From positions 25,050,353 to 25,114,352 of the forward strand of contig CM075773.1 in NCBI GenBank assembly GCA_037974665.1: a stretch of DNA of 64,000 bases, given 5' to 3'. Of this stretch, positions 46,900 through 58,700 are shown piece by piece (position 1 is the first letter of the stretch; each line of letters begins with the position of its first letter). The notes below the pieces were generated by a model. That model had not been told where the DNA came from. It did not search any database and saw nothing but the letters and a program-made list of their open reading frames with translations. Made by a program: the position numbers and the translations under genes. The DNA comes from Ehretia macrophylla (lineage: Eukaryota > Streptophyta > Magnoliopsida > Boraginales > Ehretiaceae).

Positions 46900-49634
46900 T
46901 TGATCCGTAAATAGTTACGCGGCCCACAGCATTCCGTTGGAAAGCTCTCCGAGAGCTCTACGACGGGACAGCCAAGCTTTGCTTCGTTGGGCCTTTTTTC
47001 GGAGCCCAAAATCGAACATTTTCATCAGTTTCGGGACACTTTTCTTCTTTTGCGCTGTTTTTCCGTTCCGGATCGTAAGTCGTGCGCCGCGAAAAGGGCG
47101 ACAACCCAATCGGTCCCATTTTTGTTACCGAATCCTGCGGCACCTTGGGCGAGACAGCTTCGATTCGGGTAGAGGCTGGGCCCGCAAACCGAGGGCGTGG
47201 GGCTTGCGACCAAGTCTCCGTCGCTCCGGAGCCCATAACTTTTGATCCGTAAAGAGTTACGCGGCCCACAGCATACCGTTGGAAAGCTCTCCGAGAGCTC
47301 TACGACGGGACAGCCAAGCTATGCTTCGCTGTGCCTTTTTTCGGAGCCAAAAATCGAAAGTTTTCATCAGTTTCGGGACACTTTTCTTCTTTTGCGCTGT
47401 TTTTCCGTCCCGGATCGTAAGTCATGCGCCGCGAAAAGGGCGACAACCCAATCCGTCCCATTTTTGTTACCGAATCCCGCGGCACCTTGGGCGAGACAAC
47501 TTCGATTCGCGTAGAGGCTGGGCCAACAAACCGAAGGCGTGGGGCTTGGTACCAGGTCTCCGTCGCTCCGGAGCCCATAACTTTTGATCCGTAAAGAGTT
47601 ACGCGGCCCACAGCATACCGTTGGAAAGCTCTCCGAGAGCTCTACGACGGGGCAGCCAAGCTGTGCTTCGCTGGGCCTTTTTTCGGAGCCCAAAATCGAA
47701 CGTTTTCATTAGTTTCGGGACACTTTTCTGCTTTTGCGCTGTTTTTCCGTCCCGGATCGTACGGCGCGTGCCGCGAATAGGGCGACAACCCAATCCGTCC
47801 AGTTTCTGTTACCGAATCCCGCGGTACCTTGGGCGAGACAGCTTCGCTTCGCGTAGAGGCTAGGCCCACAAACCGAGGGCGTGGGGCTTGGGACCAAGTC
47901 TCTGTCGCTCCGGAGCCCATAACTTTTGATCCGTAAAGAGTTCCGTGGCCCACAACATACCGTTGGAAAGCCCTCCGAGAGCTCTACGAAGGGGTAGCCA
48001 AGCTTGATTAGCTGGGCATTTTTTCAGAGCCCAAAATTGAACGTTTTCATTAGTTTCGGGACACTTTTCTTCTTTTGCGCTGTTTTTCCGTCCCGAATAG
48101 TACGTCGTGCGCCGCGAAAAGGGCGACAACCCAATCCGTCCCCTTTTTGTTACCGAATCCCGCGGTACCTTGGGCGAGACAGCTTCGCTTCGCGCAGAGG
48201 CTAGGCCCACAAACCGAGGGCGTGGGGCTTGGGACCAAGTCTCCGTCGCTCCGGAGCCCATAACTTTTGATCCGTAAAGAGTTACGCGGCCCACAGCATA
48301 CCGTTGGAAAGCTCTCCGAGAGCTCTACGACGGGACAGCCAAGCTATGCTTCGTTGTGCCTTTTTTCGGAGCCCAAAATCGAACATTTTCATCAGTTTCG
48401 GGACACTTTTCTTCTTTTGCGCTGTTTTTCCGTTCCGGATCGTAAGTCGTGCGCCGCGAAAAGGGCGACAACCCAATCGGTCCCATTTTTGTTACCGAAT
48501 CCTGCGGCACCTTGGGCGAGACAGCTTCGATTCGGGTAGAGGCTGGGCCCGCAAACCGAGGGCGTGGGGCTTGCGACCAAGTCTCCGTCGCTCCGGAGCC
48601 CATAACTTTTGATCCGTAAGGAGTTACGCGGCCCACAGCATACCGTTGGAAAGCTCTCCGAGAGCTCTACGACGGGACAGCCAAGCTATGCTTCGCTGTG
48701 CCTTTTTTCGGAGCCAAAAATCGAAAGTTTTCATCAGTTTCGGGACACTTTTCTTCTTTTGCGCTGTTTTTCCGTCCCGGATCGTAAGTCATGCGCCGCG
48801 AAAAGGGCGACAACCCAATCCGTCCCATTTTTGTTACCGAATCCCGCGGCACCTTGGGCGAGACAACTTCGATTCGCGTAGAGGCTGGGCCAACAAACCG
48901 AAGGCGTGGGGCTTGGTACCAGGTCTCCGTCGCTCCGGAGCCCATAACTTTTGATCCGTAAAGAGTTACGTGGCCCACAGCATACCGTTGGAAAGCTCTC
49001 CGAGAGCTCTACGACGGGGCAGGGAAGCAAAGCTTCGCTGGGCCTTTTTTCGGAGCCCAAAATCGAACGTTTTCATCAGTTTCGGGACACTTTTCTGCTT
49101 TTGCGCTGTTTTTCCGTCCCGGATCGTACGCCGCGCGCCGCGAATAGGGCGACAGCCCAATCCGTCCCGTTTCTGTTACGGAATCCCGCGGTACCTTGGG
49201 CGAGACAGCTTCGCTTCGCGTGGAGGCTGGGCCCGCAAACCGAGGGCGCAGGGCTTGGGACCAGGTCTCCGTCGCTCCGGAGCCCATAACTTTTGATCCG
49301 TAAGGAGTTACGCGGCCCACAGCATACCGTTGGAAAGCTCTCCGAGAGCTCTACGACGGGGCAGCCAAGCAAAGCTTCGCTGTGCCTTTTTTCGGAGCCC
49401 AAAATCGAACGTTTTCATTAGTTTCGAGGCACTTTTCTTCTTTTGCGCTGTTTTTCCGTCCCGAATAGTACGTCGTGCGCCGCGAAAAGGGCGACAACCC
49501 AATCCGTCCCCTTTTTGTTACCGAATCCCGCGGTACCTTGGGCGAGACAGCTTCGCTTCGCGCAGAGGCTAGGCCCACAAACCGAGGGCGTGGGGCTTGG
49601 GACCAAGTCTCCGTCGCTCCGGAGCCCATAACTT
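46900..49634 (+). repeat. Recent 4-monomer (1,367-bp) tandem amplification
   Basis: Two adjacent four-unit copies: 46900/48267 (CCGTTCCGGATCGTAAG, CAATCGGTCCC, ATTCGGGTAGAGG), 47242/48609 (GAGCCAAAAATCGAAAG, GTAAGTCATGCG, GACAACTTCGATTCGCG, GGGCCAACAAACCG), 47584/48951 (first part related, CTTTTCTGCTTTTG) and 47926/49293 (CCCGAATAGTACG, CCCCTTTTTG, CGCGCAGAGGCTAGG). The second and fourth pairs agree almost base for base in their second halves, pointing to a very recent event. The unit at 47926 has a private hairpin change (GGGTAGCCAAGCTTGATTAGC). Confidence 0.87.
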
Positions 49635-51001
49635 TTGATCCGTAAAGAGTTACGCGGCCCACAGCATACCGTTGGAAAGCTCTCCGAGAGCTCTACGACA
49701 GGACAGCCAAGCTATGCTTCGCTGTGCCTTTTTTTGGAGCCCAAAATCGAACGTTTTCATCAGTTTCGGGACACTTTTCTTCTTTTGCGCTGTTTTTCCG
49801 TCCCGGATAGTACGTCATGCGCCGCGAAAAGGGCGACAACCCAATCCGTCCGATTTTTGTTACCGAATCCCGCGGCACCTTGGGCGAGACAGCTTCGATT
49901 CGGGTAGAGGCTGGGCCCGCAAACCGAGGGCGTGGGGCTTGCGACCAAGTCTCCGTCGCTCCGGAGCCCATAACTTTTGATCCGTAAAGAGTTACGCGGC
50001 CCACAGCATACCGTTGGAAAGCTCTCCGAGAGCTCTACGACGGGACAGCCAAGCTATGCTTCGCTGTGCCTTTTTTCGGAGCCAAAAATCGAAAGTTTTC
50101 ATCAGTTTCGGGACACTTTTCTTCTTTTGCGCTGTTTTTCCGTCCCGGATCGTACGTCGTGCGCCGCAAAAAGGGCGACAACCCAATCCGTCCCATTTTT
50201 GTTACCGAATCCCGCGGCACCTTGGGCGAGACAGCTTCGCTTCGCGTACAGCTGGGCCCACAAACCGAGGGCGTGGGGCTTGGTACCAGGTCTCCGTCGC
50301 TCCGGAGCCCATAACTTTTGATCCGTAAAGAGTTACGCGGCCCACAGCATACCGTTGGAAAGCTCTCCAAGAGCTCTACGACGGGGCAACTAAGCAAAGC
50401 TTCGCTGGGCCTTTTTTCGGAGCCCAAAATCGAACGTTTTCATCAGTTTCGATGCACTTTTCTGCTTTTAAGCTGTTTTTCGGTCCCGGATCGTGCGTCG
50501 TGCGCCGCGAAAAGGGCGACAACCCAATCCGTCCCATTTTTGTTATCGAATCCCGCGGCACCTTGGGCGAGATAGCTTCGCTTCGCGTGGAGGCTGGTCC
50601 CACAAACCGAGGGCGTGGGGCTTGGGAACAAGTCTCCGTCGCTCCGGAGCCCATAACTTTTGATCTGTAAAGAGTTACGCGGCCCACAGCATACCGTTGG
50701 AAAGCTCTCCGAGAGCTCTACGACGGGACAGCCAAGCTATGCTTCGTTGTGCCTTTTTTCGGAGCCCAAAATCGAACATTTTCATCAGTTTCGGGACACT
50801 TTTCTTCGTTTGCGCTGTTTTTCCGTTCCGGATCGTACGTCGTGCGCCGCGAAAAGGGCGACAACCCAATCCGTCCCATTTTTGTTACCGAATCCTGCGG
50901 CACCTTGGGCGAGACAGCTTCGATTCGCGTAGAGGCTGGGCCCGCAAACCGAGGGCGTGGGGCTTGCGACCAAGTCTCCGTCGCTCCGGAGCCCATAACT
51001 T

Positions 51002-51685
51002 TTGATCTGTAAAGAGTTACGCGGCCCACAGCATACCGTTGGAAAGCTCTCCGAGAGCTCTACGACGGGACAGCCAAGCTTTGCTTCGCTGGGCCTTTTT
51101 TCGGAGCCCAAAATCGAATGTTTTCATCAGTTTCGAGACACTTTTCTTCTTTTGCGCTGTTTTTCCGTCCCGGATCGTACGTCGTGCGCCGCGAAAAGGG
51201 CGACAACCCGATCCGTCCCATTTCTGTTACCGAATCCCTTGGCACCTTGGGCGAGACAAATTCGCTTCACCTAGAGGCTGGGCCCGCAAACCGAGTGCGT
51301 GGGGCTTGGGACCAGGTCTCCGTCGCTCCGGAGCCCATAACTTTTGATCCGTAAGGAGTTACGGGGCCGACAGCATACCGTTGGAAAGCTCTCCGAGAGC
51401 TCTACGATGGGGCAGCTAAGCTTTGCTTCGCTGGGCCTTTTTTCGGAGCCCAAAATCGAACGTTTTCATCAGTTTCGAGACACTTTTCTTCTTTTGCGCT
51501 GTTTTTCCGTCCCGGATCGTACGTCGTGCGCCGCGAAAAGGGCGACAACCCAATCGGTCCCATTTTTGTTACCGAATCCTGCGGCACCTTGGGCAAGACA
51601 GCTTCGATTCGCGTAGAGGCTGGGCCCACAAACCGAGGGCGTGGGGCTTGCGACCAAGTCTCCGTCGCTCCGGAGCCCATAACTT
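51002..51685 (+). repeat. Monomer pair shared with 11352-12034
   Basis: Right-hand partner of the pair near 11.4-12.0 kb, with the same order and rare states (GACAAATTCGCTTCACCTAG; CCGAGTGCGTGG; GTTACGGGGCCGACAGC; GATGGGGCAGCTAAGC). Parts of the same series also occur at 59892 (second half) and 60234 (first half), with CGGCCGACAGC and GATGGGGCAGCC. Confidence 0.85.
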
Positions 51686-54600
51686 TTGATCCGTAAAGAG
51701 TTACGCGGCCCACAACATACCGTTGGAAAGCTCTCCGAGAGCTCTACGACGGGACAGCCAAGCTATGCTTCGCTGTGCCTTTTTTCGGAGCCCAAAATCG
51801 AACGTTTTCATCAGTTTTGGAACACTTTTCTTCTTTTGCGCTGTTTTTCCGTCCCGGATCGTAAGTCGTGCGCCGCGAAAAGTGCGACAACCCAATCCGT
51901 CCCATTTTTGTTACCGAATCCCGCGGCACCTTGGGCGAGACAGCTTCGATTCGCGTAGAGGCTGGGCCCGCAAACCGAGGGCGTGGGGCTTGCGACCAAG
52001 TCTCCGTCGCTCCGGAGCCCATAACTTTTGATCCGTAAAGATTTACGCGGCCCACAGTATACCGTTCGAAAGCTCTCCGAGAGCTCTACGACGGGACAGC
52101 CAAGCTATGCTTCGCTGTGCCTTTTTTCGGAGCCCAAAATCGAAAGATTTCATCAGTTTTAGGACACTTTTCTTCTTTTGCGCTGTTTTTCCGTCCCGGA
52201 TCGTACGTCGTGCGCCGCAAAAAGGGCGACAACCCAATCCGTCCCATTTTTGTTACCGAATCCCGCGGCACCTTGGGCGAGACAGCTTCGCTTCGCGTAG
52301 AGCTGGGCCCACAAACCGAGGGCGTGGGGCTTGGTACCAGGTCTCCGTCGCACCGGAGCCCATAACTTTTGATCCGTAAAGAGTTACGCGGCCCACAGCA
52401 TACCGTTGGAAAGCTCTCCGAGAGCTCTACGACGGGACAGCCAAGCTTTGCTTCGCTGTTCCTTTTTTCGGAGCCCAAAATCGAACGTTTTCATCAGTTT
52501 CGGGACACTTTTCTTCTTTTGCGTTGTTTTTCCATCCCGGATCGTACGTCGTGCGCCGCGAAAAGGGCGGCAACCCAATCCGTCCCATTTTTGTTACCGA
52601 ATCCCGCGGCACCATGGGCTAGACAGCTTCGCTTCGCGTAGAGGCTGGGCCCACAAACTGAGGGCGTGGGGCTTGGTACCAGGTCTCCGTCGCTCCGGAG
52701 CCCATAACTTTTGATCCGTAAAGAGTTACGCGGCCCACAGCATACCGTTGGAAAGCTCTCCGAGAGCTCTACGACGGGGCAGCCAAGCTGTGCTTCGCTG
52801 CGCCTTTTTTCGGAGCCCAAAATCGAACGTTTTCATCAATTTCGGGACACTTTTCTTCTTTTGCGCTGTTTTTCCGTCCCGGATCGTACGTCGTGCGCCG
52901 CTAAAAGGGCGACAACCCAATCTGTCCCATTTTTGTTACCGAATCCCGCGGCACCTTGGGCGAGACAGCTTCGCTTCGCGTAGAGGCTGGGCCCACAAAC
53001 CGAGGGCGTGGGGCTTGGTACCAGGTCTCCGTCGCTCCGGAGCCCATAACTTTTGATCCGTAAAGAGTTACGCGGCCCACAGCATACCGTTGGAAAGCTC
53101 TCCGAGAGCTCTACGACGGGATAGCCAAGCTATGCTTCGCTGTGCCTTTTTTCGGAGGCCAAAATGGAACGTTTTCATCAGTTTCGGGACACTTTTTTTC
53201 GTTTGCGCTGTTTTTCCGTCCCGGATCGTACGTCGTGCGCCGCGAAAAGGGCGACAATCCAATCCGTCCCATTTTTGTTACCGAATTCCGCGGCACCTTG
53301 GGCGAGCCAGCTTCGCTTCGCGTAGAGGCTGGGCCCGCAAACTGGGGGCGTGGGGCTTGGGACCAGGTCTCCGTCGCTCCGGAGCCCATAACTTTTGATC
53401 CGTAAAGAGTTACGCGGTCCACAGCATACCGTTGGAAAGATCTCCGAGAGCTCTACGACGGGGCAGCCAAGCTAAGCTTCGCTGGGACTTTTTTCGGTGC
53501 CCAAAATCGAACGTTTTCATCAGTTTCGGGACACTTTTCTTCTTTCGCGCTGTTTTTCGGTCCCGGATCGTGCGTCGTGCGTCGCGAAAAGGGCGACAAC
53601 ACAATCCGCCCCATTTCTGTTATCGAATCCCGCGGCACCTTGGGCGAGACAGCTTCGCTTCGCGTGGAGGCTGGGCCCACAAACCGAGGGCGTGGGGCTT
53701 GGTACCAGGTCTCCGTCGCTCCGGAGCCCATAACTTTTGATCCGTAAAGAGTTACGCGGCCCACAGCATACCGTTGGAAAGCTCTCCGAGAGCTCTACGA
53801 CGGGACAGCGAAGCTGAGCTTCGCTGGGCCTTTTTTCGGAGCCCAAAATCGAACGTTTTCATCAGTTTCGGGACACTTTTCTTCTTTTGCGCTGTTTTTC
53901 CGTCCCGGATCGTACGGCGCGCGCCGCGAATAGGGCGACAGCCCAATCCGTCCCGTTTCTGTTACCGAATCCCGCGGCACCTTGGGCGAGACAGCCTCGC
54001 TTCGGGTGGAGGCGGGGCCCGCAAACCGAGGGCGCGGGGCTTGGGACCAGGTCTCCGTCGCTCCGGAGCCCATAACTTTTGATCCGTAAGGAGTTACGCG
54101 GCCCACAGCATACCGTTGGAAAGCTCTCCGAGAGCTCTACGACGGGGCAGCCAAGCTGTGCTTCGCTGGGCCTTTTTTCGGAGCCCAAAATCGAACGTTT
54201 TCATCAGTTTCGGGACACATTTCTTCTTTTGCGCTGTTTTTCCGTCCCGGATCGTACGTCGTGCGCCGCGAAAAGGGCGACAACCCGATCCGTTCCATTT
54301 CTATTACCGAATCCCGCGGCACCTTGGGCGAGACAGCTTCGCTTCACGTAGAGGCTGGGCCCGCAAACCGAGGGCGTGGGGCTTGCGACCAAGTCTCCGT
54401 CGCTCCGTAGCCCATAACTTTTGATCCGTAAAGAGTTACGCGGCCCACAGCATACCGTTGGAAAGCTCTCCGAGAGCTCTACAACGGGACAGCTACGCTA
54501 TGCTTGGCTGTGCCTTTTTTCGGAGCCCAAAATCGAACGTTTTCATCAGTTTCGGGATACTTTTCTTCTTTTGCGCTGTTTTTCCGTCCCGGATCGTACG

Positions 54601-55446
54601 TCGTGCGCCGCGAAAAGGACGACAACCCAATCCGTCCCATTTTTGTTATCGAATCCCGCGGCACCTTGGGCGAGACAGCTTCGCTTCGCGTAGAGGCTGG
54701 GCCCACAAACCGAGGGCGTGGGGCTTGGTACCAGGTCTCCGTCGCTCCGGAGCCCATAACTTTTGATCCGTAAAGAGTTACGCGGCCCAGAGCATACCGT
54801 TGGAAAGCTCTCCGAGAGCTCTACGATGGGACAGCCAAGCTTAGCTTTGCTGGGCCTTTTTTCGGAGCCCAAAATCGAACGTTTTCATCAGTTTCGGGAC
54901 ACTTTTCTTCTTTTGCGCTGTTTTTTCGTCCCGGATCGTACGTCGTGCGCCGCGAAAAGGGCGACAACCCAATCCGTCCCATTTTTGTTACCGAATCCCG
55001 CGGCACCTTGGGCGAGACAGCTTCGCTTCGCGTAGAGGCTGGGCCCACAAACCGAGGCCGTGGGGCTTGGTACCAGGTATCCGTCGCTCCGGAGCCCATA
55101 ACTTTTGATCCGTAAAGAGTTACGCGGCCCACAGTATACCGTTGGAAAGCTCTCCGAGAGCTCTACGACGGGACAGCTAAGCTTTGCTTTGCTGGGCCTT
55201 TTTTCGGAGCCCAAAATCGAACGATTTCATCAGTTTCAGGACACTTTTCTTCTTTTGCGCTGTTTTTCTGTCCCGGATCGTACGTCGTGCGCCGCGAAAA
55301 GGGCGACAACCCAATCCGTCCCATTTTTGTTACCGAATCCCGTGGCACCTTGGGCGAGACACCTTCGCTTCCCGTAGAGGCTGGGCCCGCAAACCTAGGG
55401 CGTGGGGCTTGGGACCAGGTCTCCGTAGCTCCGGAGCCCATAACTT

Positions 55447-55788
55447 TTGATCCGTAAGGAGTTACGCAGCGCACAGTGTACCATTGAAACGCTCTCCAAG
55501 AGCTCTACGACGGGCGCAGCCAAGCTCGCTTCGCTAGGCCTTTTTTCGGAGCCCAAAATTGAACATTTTTATTAGTTTCGGGACACTTTTCTTCTTTTAC
55601 GCTGTTTTTCCATCCCGGATAGTACGTCGTGAGCAGCGAAAAGGACGACAACCCAATCTATCCCATTTTTGTTACCGAATCCCGTGGCACCTTGGGCGAG
55701 ACAGCTTCGCTTCGCGTAGAGGCTGGGCCCACAAACCGAGGGCGGGGGGCTTGGTACCAGGTCTCCGTCGCTCCGGAGCCCATAACTT
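55447..55788 (+). repeat. Diverged monomer with compensating indels
   Basis: Length is 342 bp, but there is an extra base in ACGACGGGCGCAGCC and a loss in CAAGCTCGCTTCG, so two opposite indels cancel. Other private changes are GTTACGCAGCGCACAGTGTACC, CATTGAAACGCTCTCC, AACATTTTTATTAG, GTCGTGAGCAGCG and CAATCTATCCC. The 15-bp dyad is reduced to GCTCTCCAAGAGCT. Confidence 0.78.
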
Positions 55789-58700
55789 TTGATCCGTAAA
55801 GAGTTACGCGGCCCACAGTATACCGTTGGAAAGCTCTCCGAGAGCTCTACGACGGGACAGCCAAGCTTAGCTTCGCTGTGCCTTTTTTCGGAGCCCAAAA
55901 TCGAACGTTTTCATCAGTTTCGGGGCATTTTTCTTCTTTTGGGCTGTTTTTCCGTCCCGGATCGTACGTCGTGCGCCGCGAAAAGGGCGACAACCCAATC
56001 CGTCCCATTTTTGTTACCGAATCCCGCGGCACCTTGGGCGAGACAGCTTCGCTTCGCGTAGAGGTTGGGCCCACAAACCGAGGGCGTGGGGCTTGGTACC
56101 AAGTCTCCGTCGTTCCGGAGCCAATAACTTTTGATCCGTAAAGAGTTACGCGGCCCACAGCATCCCGTTGGAAAGCTCTCCGAGAGCTCTACGACGGGAC
56201 AGCTACGCTTTGCTTCGCTGGGCCTTTTTTCGTAGCCCAAAATTGAACGTTTTCATTAGTTTCGGGACATTTTTCTTCTTTCGCGCTGTTTTTCCGTCCC
56301 GGATCGTACGTTGTGCGCCGCGAAAAGGGCGACAACCCAATCCGTCCCATTTATGTTACCGAATCCCGCGGCACCTTGGCCGAGATAGCTTCGCTTCACG
56401 TATTGGCTGGGCCCACAAACCGAGGGCGTGGGGCTTGAGACCAAGTCTCCGTCGCTCCGGAGCCCATAACTTTTGATCCGTAAAGAGTTACGCGGCCCAC
56501 AGCATACCGTTGGAAAGCTCTCCGAGAGCTCTACGACGGGACAGCTACGCTTTGCTTCGCTGGGCCTTTTTTCGGAGCCCAAAATTGAACGTTTTCATCA
56601 GTTTTGGGACATTTTTCTTCTTTCGCTCTATTTTTCCGTCCCGGATCGTAACTCGTGCGCTGCGAAAAGGACAACACCCTAATCCATCCCATTTTTGTTA
56701 CCGAATCCCGCGGCACCTTGGGCGAGACAGCTTCGCTTCGCGTAGAGGCTGGGCCCGCAAACCGAGGGCGTGGGGCATGGGACCAGGTCTCCGTCGCTCC
56801 AGAGCCCATAACTTTTGATCCGTAAAGAGTTACGCGGCCCACAGTATAACGTTGGAAAGCTCTCCGAGAACTCTACGACGGGACAGCCAAGCTTCGCTTC
56901 GCTGGGCCTTTTTTCGGAGCCCAAAATCGAATGTTTTCATCAGTTTCGGGACATTTTTCTTCTTTTGCGCTGTTTTTCCATCCCGGATCGTACGTCGTGC
57001 GCCGCGAAAAGGGCGACAACCCAATCCGTCCCATTTTTGTTACCGAATACCGCGGCACCTTGGGCGAGACAGCTTCGCTTCGCGTAGAGGCTGGGCCCAC
57101 AAACCGAGGGCGTGGGGCTTGGTACCAGGTCTCCGTGGCTCCGGAGCCCATAACTTTTGATCCGTAAAGAGTTACGCGGCCCACAGCATACCGTTGGAAA
57201 GCTCTCCGAGAGCTATACGACGGGACAGCTACGCTTTCCTTCGCTGGGCCTTTTTTCGGAGCCCAAAATCGAACGTTTTCATCAGTTTCAGGACATTTTT
57301 CTTCTTTTGCGCTGTTTTTCCGTCCCGGATCGTACGTCGTGCGCCGCAAAAAGGGCGACAACCCAATCCGTCCCATTTTTGTTACCGAATCCCGCGGCAC
57401 CTTGGGCGAGACAGCTTCGCTTCGCGTAGAGGCTGGGCCCACAAACCGAGGGCGTGGGGCTTGGTACCAGGTCTCCGTCGCTCCGGAGCCCATAACTTTT
57501 GATCCGTAAAGAGTTACGCGGCCCACAGCATACCGTTGGAAAGCTCTTCGAGAGCTCTACGACGGGACAGCCAAGCTTTGCTTCGCTGTGCCTTTTTTCG
57601 GAGCCCAAAATCGAACATTTTCATCAGTTTCGGGACACTTTTCTTCTGTTGCGCTGTTTTTCCGTCCCGAATCGTATGTCGTGCGCCGCGAAAAGGGCGA
57701 CAACCCAATCCGTCCCATTTTTGTTACCGAATCCCGCGGAACCTTGGGCGAGACAGCTTCGCTTCGCGTAGAGGCTGGGCCCACAAACCGAGGGCGTGGG
57801 GCTTGCGGCCAAGTCTCCGTCGCTCCGGAGCCCATAACTTTTGATCCGCAAAGAGTTACGCGGCCCACAGCATACCGTTGGAAAGCTCTCCGAGAGCTCT
57901 ACGACAGGACAGCCAAGCTATTCTTCGCTGTGCCTTTTTTCGGAGCCCAAAATCGAACGTTTTCATCAGTTTCAGGACACTTTTCTTCTTTCGCGCTATT
58001 TTTCCGTCCCGGATCGTACGTCGTGCGCCGCGAAAAGGGCGACAACCCAATCCGTCCCATTTTTGTTACCGAATCCCGCGGCACCTTGGGCGAGACAGCT
58101 TCGCTTCGCGTAGAGGCTGGGCCCGCAAACCGAGGGCGTAGGGCTTGCGACCAAGTCTCCGTCGCTCCGGAGCCCATAACTTTTGATCCGTAAAGAGTTA
58201 CGCGGCCCACAGCATACCGTTGGAAAGCTCTCCGAGAGCTCTACGACGGGGCAGCCAAGCTGTGCTTCGCTGGGCCTTTTTTCGGAGCCCAAAATCGAAC
58301 GTTTTCATCAGTTTCGGTACACTTTTCTTCTTTTGCGCTGTTTTTCCGTCCCGGATCGTACGGCGCGCGCCGCGAATAGGGCGACAACCCAATCCGTCCC
58401 ATTTCTGTTACCGAATCCCGCGGCACCTTGGGCGAGACAGCTTCGATTCGCGTAGAGGCTGGGCCCGCAAACCGAGGGCGTGGGGCTTGCGACCAAGTCT
58501 CCGTCGCTCTGGAGCCCATAACTTTTGATCCGTAAGGAGTTACCCCGCCCACAGCATCCCGTTGGAAAGCTCTCCAAGAGCTCTACGACGGGGCAGCCAA
58601 GCTGTGCTTCGCTGGGCCTTTTTTCGGAGCCCAAAATCGAACGTTTTCATCAGTTTCGGTACACTTTTCTTCTTTTGCGCTGTTTTTCCGTCCCGGATCG

